Shown piece by piece: positions 1 through 5,225 of a stretch of 5,287 nt of DNA. This stretch comes from an uncultured Ancrocorticia sp. (GTDB lineage Bacteria > Actinomycetota > Actinomycetes > Actinomycetales > Actinomycetaceae): positions 1-5,287 of the forward strand of contig CAJPTB010000156.1 of NCBI GenBank assembly GCA_905373325.1, in the 5' to 3' direction. The position numbers and the translations under genes are program-made. The number at the start of each line of letters is the position of its first letter. Within the stretch, counting starts at the first letter, position 1. The notes beneath the pieces were generated by a model, which saw only the letters and a list, made by a program, of their open reading frames with translations, was not told where the DNA came from and ran no database searches.

Positions 1-193
1 CCTCGTAAACGGTGATCTCTACGGGGATCACGTTGCCGCGCTGGGATTCTGTGGCGGCGTTGTAGGCCTTGCAGAACTCCATGATGTTGACGCCGTGCTG
101 GCCCAGAGCCGGGCCGATCGGCGGAGCAGGCGTCGCCGCCCCAGCCTGAATCTGGAGCTTGATGTAACCTGCAACCTTCTTCTTGGGAGGCAT
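1..193 (-). CDS. rplK: 50S ribosomal protein L11, N-terminal part (cut by window edge)
   Basis: L11 binds the GTPase-associated region of 23S rRNA at the base of the L7/L12 stalk and takes part in factor binding and the stringent response. Only the first 64 codons are present; the rest lies beyond position 1. The protein begins [18 protein letters not shown] and continues with the proline-rich [19 protein letters not shown] segment (about residues 22-40), the hallmark of the L11 N-terminal domain. The ATG at 193 is preceded by AAGAAAGGA at a suitable distance, so the start is secure. It lies 111 bp downstream of nusG on the same strand, as is usual for a secE-nusG-rplK-rplA cluster; rplA is expected next but is not visible. 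No defect is seen in the part present. Confidence 0.96.
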   Translation of the reverse strand, partial: MPPKKKVAGYIKLQIQAGAATPAPPIGPALGQHGVNIMEFCKAYNAATESQRGNVIPVEITVYE

Positions 194-213
194 ATAGGGT
201 CCTTTCTTGTCAA

Positions 214-237
214 TCGCCGCAATGGCAGAAGCGGCGA
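214..237 (-). promoter_or_regulatory. small hairpin in the rplK leader
   Basis: A 7-bp inverted repeat (TCGCCGC and GCGGCGA, with a 10-base loop) lies about 20 bases upstream of the rplK start. In E. coli, protein L1 represses the L11-L1 operon by binding the mRNA leader ahead of rplK, so a structured leader here could serve feedback control. I do not recognise a specific L1-binding motif. A consensus-like TTGACA at 243-248 (minus strand) just upstream could be a -35 box for an rplK promoter, but no good -10 follows at 17-19 bp. If that promoter were real, this stem would lie in its spacer, so the two readings largely exclude each other. Confidence 0.25.
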
Positions 238-260
238 CCATCTGTCAACGTTACGCGCGA

Positions 261-292
261 ATCACGCCAGGCTCAATTCTGCCTGGCGTGAT
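261..292 (-). terminator. 12-bp perfect stem-loop between nusG and rplK (terminator or attenuator)
   Basis: ATCACGCCAGGC at 261-272 and its exact complement at 281-292 enclose an 8-base loop, starting 12 bases after the nusG stop codon. In the transcribed (minus) direction the stem is followed by TCGCGCGTAACG, with no U-tract. It is therefore not a classical Rho-independent terminator. Tract-less hairpins have been proposed as terminators in actinobacteria, and such a stem could also pause polymerase or protect the 3' end of the secE-nusG message. Its position suits a device that sets L11/L1 expression apart from SecE/NusG. The stem is seen directly; the function is inferred. Confidence 0.55.
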
Positions 293-304
293 CTTGAACG
301 AATT

Positions 305-1129
305 TCAGTCGTCTTTGCGCACCTGGTTGAACGAAAGCTCGACGGGGGTTTCCTGGCCGACGAGGGTCATGAGCACCGTGAGCCGCTGGTTGGCTGCGTC
401 GACTTCGGAAACGGTGGCCGGCATTCCCGCCCACGGCTCCGAGGTCAAAGTGACGGCGTCGCCGACCGCGTACGGAGAAAGGGTGGCCGGCGTCGGACTT
501 GCGGCCTTTCCGGCGGCGACAGCCTCGGCCGCGGCCTCCGCCTCGATCACCGGGGTGAGCATCGAGACGACCTCATTCTCGGAAAGCGCGACCGGCGTGC
601 GGCCGTTGCCGACGAATCCGGTCACTCCGTTGGTCGATTGCACCACTCGCCACGAATCGTCCGTCAGATCCATGCGAATGAGCACGTAGCCCGGCATGCG
701 CACGCGAGAGACGAGCTTGCGCTGGCCGCGGCGGATCTCAAAGACCTCCTCCATGGGGACTTCGATCTGGAAGATGTAATCCTCCATGTTCATCGAGTGC
801 ATGCGCACCTCGAGGTCTTGCTTGACGCGCTTCTCGTAACCCGAATAGGTGTGAAGGACGTACCAACGTCCGTCGAGGCCTTTGAGCTTGTCGCGCACTT
901 CGTCCTCGGTCACGAGGTTTGCGCGGGCCTCCTCCATGGCCTTCGCGGCTTCTTCCTCCTCCGAGAGCAGAGGATCGCCGGAAGGCCCGGAAGCCGGCTC
1001 CCCCGTCTGATCGTGTGCCGGTCCGACGTCGCCGGAGGGATCGGAACGCCCCTCGCCGGAATCGAACCGAAGCTCTTCGACGCCGGCTTCCGACGCATCG
1101 GCAACGGGCTCAAAGATATCGTCAGCCAC
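305..1129 (-). CDS. nusG: transcription termination/antitermination factor NusG
   Basis: NusG binds the RNA polymerase clamp through its N-terminal (NGN) domain. Its C-terminal KOW domain contacts Rho or ribosomal protein S10. The product is 274 aa, much longer than E. coli NusG (about 180 aa). Residues 1-80 form an acidic, low-complexity extension (run SEEEE near 56-60), common in actinobacterial NusG. The NGN domain spans about 87-195, with GRWYVLHTYSGYEKRV, RMPGYVLIRM and GVTGFVGNG as signatures. An Ala/Pro-rich linker (about 196-218) follows, then the KOW domain (about 219-272, with YAVGDAVTL, PWAGMPATVSEV and ETPVELSFNQV). The start is a GTG at 1129 with only a weak AGAAAG-like ribosome site. 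It lies 58 bp after secE and is probably co-transcribed with it. No key segment is missing. Confidence 0.96.
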   Translation of the reverse strand: MADDIFEPVADASEAGVEELRFDSGEGRSDPSGDVGPAHDQTGEPASGPSGDPLLSEEEEAAKAMEEARANLVTEDEVRDKLKGLDGRWYVLHTYSGYEKRVKQDLEVRMHSMNMEDYIFQIEVPMEEVFEIRRGQRKLVSRVRMPGYVLIRMDLTDDSWRVVQSTNGVTGFVGNGRTPVALSENEVVSMLTPVIEAEAAAEAVAAGKAASPTPATLSPYAVGDAVTLTSEPWAGMPATVSEVDAANQRLTVLMTLVGQETPVELSFNQVRKDD

Positions 1130-1164
1130 GCTTTACTGCTTTCTACTCGTTTGTCCGAACGGCC

Positions 1165-1198
1165 AAGACTACCCGAAGATCCAAAGACTACCCGAAGA
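1165..1198. repeat. 15-bp direct repeat spanning the secE stop codon
   Basis: The 15-mer aagactacccgaaga occurs at 1165-1179 and again at 1184-1198, a period of 19 bp. The right copy encodes the last Val-Phe-Gly codons and the TAG stop of secE; the left copy lies in the secE-nusG gap. It looks like a short local duplication that lengthened the intergenic spacer without changing the protein, since the first stop codon met is still the original one. Confidence 0.8.
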
Positions 1199-1445
1199 CC
1201 CAGAAGGTCAGGCGGCCGAATCCAAGGTCGAGAAGGCCGACGACGATCATGATGATTGCCACAAAGGCAAGAACCGTCGAGAACATCTGCCCGAGCTCTT
1301 CGCGGGTGGGCCGCTGAACCTTCTTCAGCTCGGCGAAGATCTGGCGAATGAACAGGGCGATCCGCGCGAAGACGTTGCGCCTCTTCTTCTCATCGGAGGC
1401 CTTGCCCTTGGCTCCTTTGGCCTTCGATGCGCTTGCTGCAGTCAC
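1188..1445 (-). CDS. secE: protein translocase subunit SecE
   Basis: SecE is the small essential subunit that clamps the SecY channel of the Sec translocon in the cytoplasmic membrane. The 85-aa product has a Lys/Ala-rich N-terminus (1-24), the amphipathic cytoplasmic helix with the family signature (FIRQIFAELKKVQRPTREEL, 32-51) and one membrane span (about 55-74). The single-span form is usual outside the Enterobacteria. The GTG at 1445 is chosen because GAAGGA lies 6 bases upstream. The frame stays open back to an ATG at 1535, but that extension would run through the tRNA-Trp gene. Residue 45 is Arg (CGG), where many SecE proteins have Trp in the VxWPT motif. It is followed by nusG. A short tandem duplication covers its stop codon. 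Confidence 0.94.
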   Translation of the reverse strand: MTAASASKAKGAKGKASDEKKRRNVFARIALFIRQIFAELKKVQRPTREELGQMFSTVLAFVAIIMIVVGLLDLGFGRLTFWVFG

Positions 1446-1477
1446 GTGGCGTCCTTCACTCGTCGTGCAATGGAATA

Positions 1478-1507
1478 AAGGCGGCCCATGGACCCATGAG
1501 CCGCCTT
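1478..1507 (-). terminator. long hairpin directly after tRNA-Trp (terminator/attenuator)
   Basis: On the minus strand, AAGGCGGC pairs with GCCGCCTT. A T-G wobble and a further CATGG/CCATG pairing continue the stem almost to its tip, giving about 13 bp with a loop of about 4 bases. The hairpin begins two bases past the tRNA discriminator base and is followed by TATTCC, a short and imperfect T-tract. It could end most tRNA-Trp transcripts while letting some polymerase through into secE 33 bases later. It could also help define the tRNA 3' end for processing. The structure is seen directly; partial termination is inferred. Confidence 0.65.
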
Positions 1508-1508
1508 G

Positions 1509-1580
1509 CAGGGTAGGAGGGATTCGAACCCCCAACCGCCGGTTTTGGAGACCGATGCGCTACCATTGCGCCACTACCCT
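1509..1580 (-). tRNA. trpT: tRNA-Trp (anticodon CCA)
   Basis: A complete cloverleaf can be folded by eye on the minus strand. The acceptor stem is AGGGTAG with CTACCCT, the D stem GCGC/GCGC has the short loop AATGGTA, and the anticodon stem TCGGT/ACCGG carries the loop CTCCAAA. A 5-base variable loop follows, then a T stem of five pairs (GGGGG with CCCTC, one G-T) around TTCGAAT. The anticodon CCA (1546-1548 on the plus strand) reads UGG. The discriminator base is G, as expected for bacterial tRNA-Trp. The 3' CCA is not encoded, since GCAA follows, so it must be added by nucleotidyltransferase. The gene heads the secE-nusG operon, a common actinobacterial arrangement. Confidence 0.97.
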
Positions 1581-1599
1581 TCGGCTGTTCGCTCCTGAC

Positions 1600-1605
1600 A
1601 TTATG
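1600..1605 (-). promoter_or_regulatory. possible proximal -10 box for tRNA-Trp
   Basis: On the minus strand CATAAT ends 19 bases before the tRNA 5' end, which would give a short leader of about a dozen bases, typical for a tRNA gene. The -35 region at 17 bp spacing (GGCACT) is poor. A TTGACG at 1611-1616 is only 7 bp away and cannot serve as its -35 box. This is a weaker candidate than the distal element if both hexamers are required. Confidence 0.35.
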
Positions 1606-1652
1606 CCTTACGTCAATGGCGTAGTGCCACCAATCTGGAGACAACTCACAAA

Positions 1653-1681
1653 ATTGTACACCTTCGCCCGCTCCGCGTCAT
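1653..1681 (-). promoter_or_regulatory. possible distal promoter of the tRNA-Trp/secE/nusG operon
   Basis: ATGACG (1676-1681) and TACAAT (1653-1658) on the minus strand are separated by exactly 17 bp, and each matches the sigma-70 consensus at four or five of six positions. Transcription would begin about 65 bases upstream of the tRNA, so a 5' leader would be removed by RNase P. With the CATAAT box nearer the tRNA, the operon may have tandem promoters. Confidence 0.45.
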
Positions 1682-1904
1682 CCGTCCGCCCGAATCGCAA
1701 CGGCCGAGTCGGCGGGCACGGCGCCAAGCCGCTCCTCACGCGGTCCGATTGGGCCCTTTTCGAGCCCGCCGCACGGGTGCGGGGCAGGCTGTCTCCCCCG
1801 GCGCATCGCCCCCTCGCTGTCCGACGGCGCCGCGCCTTCGATCTCACAGCGCTGAAACGCGGACCGGCGCGCACGACGGGGACGAAACGTGCAACCATGG
1901 ACAC

Positions 1905-3110
1905 ATGAGCAATGACAGAACCCGCCGAGTATCGGCACGCCTCGCCGCCATCCAAGAGTCCGCGACTCTCGCCGTGGACGCCAAAGCCAAGGCCCTCAAG
2001 GCGGCAGGGCGTCCCGTCATCGGCTTCGGGGCCGGTGAGCCTAACTTCCCGACGCCCGAGTTCATCGTCGAAGCCGCCGTCGAAGCCGCCCGCGATCCCA
2101 AAAATCACAAGTACACGCCGGCCAAAGGCCTTCCCGAGCTGCGCGAGGCCATCGCGGCGAAGACCCTCCGCGACTCGGGCAACGCCGTCGACCCGAACGA
2201 CGTCATCGTGACGAACGGCGGCAAGCAGGCCGTCTTCCAGGCTTTCGCCGCCCTTGTCGACGACGGCGACGAGGTGCTCCTGCCCGCGCCGTACTGGACG
2301 ACCTACCCCGAGGCGATCCGCTTGGCCGGCGGCGTTCCCGTCGAAGTCTTCGCCGGGGCCGACGCCGAGTACAAGGCAAGCGTCGAACAGCTCGAAGCCG
2401 CACGGACGGACAAGACCAAGGCCCTGCTTCTATGCTCGCCGTCCAATCCGACAGGATCGGTCTATTCCCCCGAGGAAATCCGGGCGATCGGGCAATGGGC
2501 CCTCGAATCCGGGATTTGGGTGATTTCGGACGAGATCTACGAGCATCTCGTCTACGACGGCACGCCCATGAGCTACATCTTGGGCGAGGTTCCCGAGCTA
2601 GCCGATCGCGCCGTCATCCTCAACGGGGTCGCGAAGACCTACGCCATGACGGGTTGGCGGGTCGGCTGGATGTACGGCCCGTCCGACGTGATCAAGGCCG
2701 CGACGAACTTCCAGTCCCATGCCACCTCCAACGTCGCGAACGTCTCGCAGCGGGCTGCGCTGGCGGCGCTCACTGGGCCGCAGGCCGTGGTGGCCCAGAT
2801 GCGGGAGGCGTTCGACCGCCGGCGTCGAAAGATGGTCGAGATGCTCAGCGCAATCGACGGCTTCGCCGTCCCCGAGCCGAAGGGCGCCTTCTACGTCTAT
2901 CCCAACGTCGAGGCTGTGCTCGGCCGCGACGTCAACGGAAAGTCCGCCGCAACCTCGGCCGAGCTGGCGGCGCTCATCCTCGAAGAGGCCGAAGTCGCCG
3001 TGGTTCCCGGCGAGGCCTTCGGCCCCAGCGGTTTCCTGCGATTTTCCTACGCCCTCTCCGACGAGGACCTCGTCGAGGGCCTGGGGCGGGTGCAAAAGCT
3101 CCTCGGCTGA
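1905..3110 (+). CDS. aspC: aspartate aminotransferase, PLP-dependent class I (subgroup Ib)
   Basis: This enzyme would exchange the amino group between aspartate and 2-oxoglutarate, giving oxaloacetate and glutamate in the cytoplasm. The 401-aa product follows the Thermus-type class Ib enzyme closely. It has [13 protein letters not shown] near the N-terminus (19-31), [10 protein letters not shown] (42-51) and GGKQ (105-108, a Lys linked to dicarboxylate recognition in that group). APYW follows at 128-131, SNPTG at 180-184 (Asn181) and [12 protein letters not shown] at 208-219 (Asp209 pairs with the pyridine nitrogen). The PLP Schiff-base Lys244 is in [13 protein letters not shown], with phosphate-binding Arg252, and Arg379 in FLRFSYA binds the substrate carboxylate. 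The ATG at 1905 fits the family N-terminus; the ribosome site is weak. Activity on other amino acids cannot be excluded. It diverges from the tRNA-Trp operon. Confidence 0.93.
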   Translation: MSNDRTRRVSARLAAIQESATLAVDAKAKALKAAGRPVIGFGAGEPNFPTPEFIVEAAVEAARDPKNHKYTPAKGLPELREAIAAKTLRDSGNAVDPNDVIVTNGGKQAVFQAFAALVDDGDEVLLPAPYWTTYPEAIRLAGGVPVEVFAGADAEYKASVEQLEAARTDKTKALLLCSPSNPTGSVYSPEEIRAIGQWALESGIWVISDEIYEHLVYDGTPMSYILGEVPELADRAVILNGVAKTYAMTGWRVGWMYGPSDVIKAATNFQSHATSNVANVSQRAALAALTGPQAVVAQMREAFDRRRRKMVEMLSAIDGFAVPEPKGAFYVYPNVEAVLGRDVNGKSAATSAELAALILEEAEVAVVPGEAFGPSGFLRFSYALSDEDLVEGLGRVQKLLG

Positions 3111-3113
3111 CGC

Positions 3114-3144
3114 CCCGCGGAGCCGCCGTCGGCCTCCCCGCGGG
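3114..3144 (+). terminator. GC-rich hairpin after the aminotransferase gene
   Basis: CCCGCGG (3114-3120) pairs with CCGCGGG (3138-3144), and an inner GCCG/CGGC pairing (3122-3125 with 3130-3133) extends the stem. It starts three bases after the stop codon. No T-run follows on either strand. Lying between convergent genes, it could act for both directions. In the gap to the next gene the 9-mer gcggcatcc also occurs twice (3151 and 3168). Function is inferred from position. Confidence 0.4.
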
Positions 3145-3216
3145 CCTTCGGCGGCATCCTGGCAGGCGCGGCATCCCGCACGAACTTCGACTGACGCCCT
3201 CGCCCGCTCTGCGACT

Positions 3217-4455
3217 TCAGCGATGGCGGTAGGCCCGCTCGAGCCACGCCTCGGCCGTCGAAAGGCGGCCGAGGGCGTCGTCGATCCACTCGGCGCCGTC
3301 GACCCGCTTCGCTCCGGCGACGAGCGAGAGCACCACCCCGGCCGTGCGCGCGCACAGCGCCACAGGGTCTACGGCGTGCTCGCAGGCGTCCCTCCATATC
3401 GGAAGGTCGTCCTGAACGTACGGGTAAGAGTCCGGGGCCAAATGCGGAAGAACGCTCATGTGGCCGAGCAGGCAGGCCCAATCGTCGACTCGGTGGCCGG
3501 GCCCCAGCGAGTCGACGTCGATGATTCCCGTGACCCTCGACGAATCGTGGGAGACGAAGATGTTCGCCTCGTAGAAGTCTCCGTGGACGGGAACCAAAGG
3601 CCCGGGGTCCGAACTGGCGAGAAGCTCATGGATCCCGTGCGCCACGGCCTCGCAACGGACGCGTTCCTCCGGCAATGCGGTTCCGGCGGCGTGCGCGTAA
3701 TGCGTGGAACGGTCCGCCCAAGCGGGCCGATGGCTGAGCGAGAGGGCCTCGCGCGGCAAAGCGTTCAACAAAGCCGTGAGAGAGCCGAGCAGAGGAGCCG
3801 CATTTCTTCCCATGCCGCGCGAAATGGCGGTCGAGAGCGGAATCCCATTGGCGGCGCCGATCACCAGGAGACCTCGGACGTCGTGGATGAGGACCGGCGG
3901 CGCGGGAATCCCGGCGCGGGAGAGCATGATGTGCCGCTTCGCCAACGATTCGACTTGCGGGGGGCGCGCGACTTTCGCGTAACTGACGGAATTCGCCGCC
4001 CGCACTCGGACGACGGCGCGCCGAGTGGGGCGATAGCTCATGAGCTCCACGGACACGGGCATGCCCAGAAGGGCGCTCATATGCTCGGGCGAGCAGGCCA
4101 AGAACAGCGCAGGAAGCTCAGGATCGGCGGGGTAGCGCCAAACGGAGAACGTGGAGTCCCCCTTGGACACGTACACGAGACCCGGGGTGTTGGGGTGGGA
4201 CAGGCGCGCCGTCGAAGCGCACAGATACTCCTCCACGCGCATGTGGGCGCCGTTGGGGAGTATCCGGTCGAGCGTCACCGAATAACCGGCCGTCACTCCT
4301 GCGCCGGGGCGATGATGGATCGAATGGACTTCCCACCCCCGTATAACCGCAGGCTGTCCCATGTTCATGAGAGCGCTGCGCAGAATCTCACCGGCGCCGC
4401 TGCCGATGAGCAATGCAAGGTCCGCCTTTTCACGGTCCTTCCCGGGAATGCTCAT
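3217..4455 (-). CDS. phosphotransferase with aminoglycoside phosphotransferase (APH/choline kinase-like) fold, substrate unknown
   Basis: The 412-aa product has the protein-kinase-like small-molecule kinase fold. Lys161 in SYAKVARP is the likely ATP-binding lysine, and LLVIGAANGIPL (196-207) fits the hinge between the lobes. The catalytic loop is HGDFYEANIF (291-300), with Asp293 as probable base and Asn298 as metal ligand. GIIDVDSLGPGHRVDDWA (310-327) supplies metal-binding Asp313 or Asp315. The N-terminal 150 residues (RPGAGVTAGYSVTL, VWRYPADPELPAL, YRPTRRAVVRV) resemble a subgroup frequent in actinobacteria. All key residues are present, so it should be active. I would not call it a resistance gene, because this fold also acts on sugars, choline and other metabolites. 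The ATG at 4455 has no clear ribosome site (preceding bases AACTTATAT). No membrane segment or signal peptide is seen. Confidence 0.86.
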   Translation of the reverse strand: MSIPGKDREKADLALLIGSGAGEILRSALMNMGQPAVIRGWEVHSIHHRPGAGVTAGYSVTLDRILPNGAHMRVEEYLCASTARLSHPNTPGLVYVSKGDSTFSVWRYPADPELPALFLACSPEHMSALLGMPVSVELMSYRPTRRAVVRVRAANSVSYAKVARPPQVESLAKRHIMLSRAGIPAPPVLIHDVRGLLVIGAANGIPLSTAISRGMGRNAAPLLGSLTALLNALPREALSLSHRPAWADRSTHYAHAAGTALPEERVRCEAVAHGIHELLASSDPGPLVPVHGDFYEANIFVSHDSSRVTGIIDVDSLGPGHRVDDWACLLGHMSVLPHLAPDSYPYVQDDLPIWRDACEHAVDPVALCARTAGVVLSLVAGAKRVDGAEWIDDALGRLSTAEAWLERAYRHR

Positions 4456-4500
4456 ATATAAGTTCTACCGTACAGCGCGGGCCAGAGTGCACGTTAAACA

Positions 4501-4510
4501 CAACATGTTG
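4501..4510. promoter_or_regulatory. 10-bp perfect palindrome CAACATGTTG
   Basis: CAACATGTTG is its own reverse complement. It lies 45 bp upstream of the phosphotransferase start and two bases from the larger dyad at 4513-4537, in an AT-rich stretch that contrasts with the surrounding coding DNA. Its position suits an operator, but no known factor is recognised, and a 10-bp palindrome alone can arise by chance. Confidence 0.3.
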
Positions 4511-4512
4511 AT

Positions 4513-4537
4513 ATTCGAACAGATTTCTGCTTCGAAT
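4513..4537. promoter_or_regulatory. 25-bp dyad with TTCGAA at both ends (possible operator)
   Basis: ATTCGAACAGA (4513-4523) and its complement, TCTG (4526-4529) plus TTCGAAT (4531-4537), form arms of 11 bp, interrupted by one extra C at 4530 and a central TT. Each end contains the palindrome TTCGAA, with centres 17 bp apart. In RNA this would be an AT-rich hairpin with no following T-run in either direction, so termination of the response-regulator transcript is less likely than protein binding. It lies about 60-80 bp upstream of the phosphotransferase gene. The neighbouring response regulator is an obvious candidate to bind it, but that is inference. Confidence 0.45.
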
Positions 4538-4580
4538 CCAAAGTCGCCGACACCTCGGTCACACCGGCCCCGGGCGTCGA

Positions 4581-5225
4581 TCATGTGCCCAACAAAGTGA
4601 GAACGGCCGAAACCCGCCGGTGGACTTCGCTGTTGGCGTGCAGACCGAGCTTCGCAAAGATTCTCTGGATGTGCTTTTCCACAGCCCCCTCGGAAACGAC
4701 GAGCCGCTTGGCGATCGCCGAGTTCGTATGGCCCTCGGACATGAGCTCCAACACTTCGCGTTCGCGCGGCGTGAGGCTGGCGACGGGGTCGTTCCTGCGT
4801 CCGCGTCCCATCATCTGCGCGACCACTTCGGGATCGAGGACCATGCCGCCGTTGCCGACCCGATCGACGGCGTCGAGGAAGGAGTCGAGGTCGCTCACGC
4901 GATCCTTGAGCAGGTATCCGATCGAGCCGGAGCCCGAGGAGAGAAGCTCGGTGGCGTAGCTGAGGACTATGTACTGGCTGAGCAGGAGAATGGGGGCGTC
5001 GGGCCACTCCTCGCGGATGCGGACCGCCGCACGCAGGCCTTCGTCGGTGTGCGAAGGCGGCATTCGGATGTCGCTGACCGTCACGTCCGGTCGCAAAGCC
5101 AGGCACCGGGACACAAGCTCGTTCCCGGTGCCGACTCCGCCGATGACTTCGTGTCCGCCCTCGTTCAGGATGAGGGTCAGCCCCTCCCTGAGCAGCACAG
5201 AATCGTCGGCTATCAGGATGCGCAT
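4581..5225 (-). CDS. two-component response regulator, NarL/LuxR (FixJ) family
   Basis: This is a DNA-binding response regulator of 214 aa, the normal length for the family. The receiver domain (about 1-120) has acidic Asp7 and Asp8 in LIADDSV, the phosphorylated Asp52 in SDIRMPP, the switch Ser83 in LLLSQY and Lys107 in YLLKDR. The C-terminal LuxR-type helix-turn-helix (about 149-212) contains SLTPREREVLELMSEGHTNS, followed by IAKRLVVSEGAVEKHI with the recognition helix, then FAKLGL. The ATG at 5225 gives the exact family N-terminus (MRILIADDSV). Its ribosome site is weak, but it overlaps the end of the histidine kinase gene by 13 bp, which suggests translational coupling with its cognate kinase. 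The input signal and targets cannot be read from the sequence. Confidence 0.95.
   Translation of the reverse strand: MRILIADDSVLLREGLTLILNEGGHEVIGGVGTGNELVSRCLALRPDVTVSDIRMPPSHTDEGLRAAVRIREEWPDAPILLLSQYIVLSYATELLSSGSGSIGYLLKDRVSDLDSFLDAVDRVGNGGMVLDPEVVAQMMGRGRRNDPVASLTPREREVLELMSEGHTNSAIAKRLVVSEGAVEKHIQRIFAKLGLHANSEVHRRVSAVLTLLGT

Larger units (their letters stand above)
1581..1904. other. divergent control region between tRNA-Trp/secE and the aminotransferase gene
   Basis: This 324-bp gap separates two divergently read units. The left part (about 1595-1685) is AT-richer and holds the promoter-like elements for the leftward tRNA operon, listed separately. The right part is GC-rich and holds the palindrome CCGCACGGGTGCGG (1769-1782). 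I could not find a convincing sigma-70-type promoter for the aminotransferase gene. The frame of that gene stays open through the gap back to an ATG at 1749, but the translated stretch is low-complexity and looks non-coding. Confidence 0.6.

Noticed and set aside
95..1252. Long open frame on the plus strand opposite rplK, nusG and secE
   Set aside because: It is antisense to three well-supported genes, arginine- and histidine-rich with no family features, and is explained by the GC-biased third positions of the minus-strand genes.
1446..1535. 30-codon N-terminal extension of secE from the ATG at 1535
   Set aside because: It would overlap the 3' part of tRNA-Trp and its hairpin, while the GTG at 1445 has a strong ribosome site 6 bases upstream and gives the usual SecE length.
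1611..1616. TTGACG as the -35 box for the tRNA-Trp promoter
   Set aside because: It is only 7 bp from the CATAAT box and has no -10-like hexamer 16-19 bp downstream.
3217..4455. Antibiotic (aminoglycoside) resistance gene
   Set aside because: The fold and catalytic loop are shared by many metabolic kinases, and there is no mobile context. Nothing in the sequence points specifically to aminoglycosides.
2719..4461. Very long plus-strand open frame (580 codons) running from inside the aminotransferase gene across the phosphotransferase gene
   Set aside because: It crosses two supported genes and the terminator-like hairpin between them, and its Arg/Ser/Pro-rich product matches nothing. Long spurious frames are common in high-GC DNA.
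4513..4537. SOS (LexA) box, suggested by TCGAAC at 4515-4520
   Set aside because: The actinobacterial SOS box is TCGAAC-N4-GTTCGA. Here the second half is 10 bases away and lacks the G, so spacing and sequence do not fit.
4513..4537. Rho-independent terminator of the response regulator gene
   Set aside because: The stem is AT-rich with a minimal loop, and no T-run follows on either strand.
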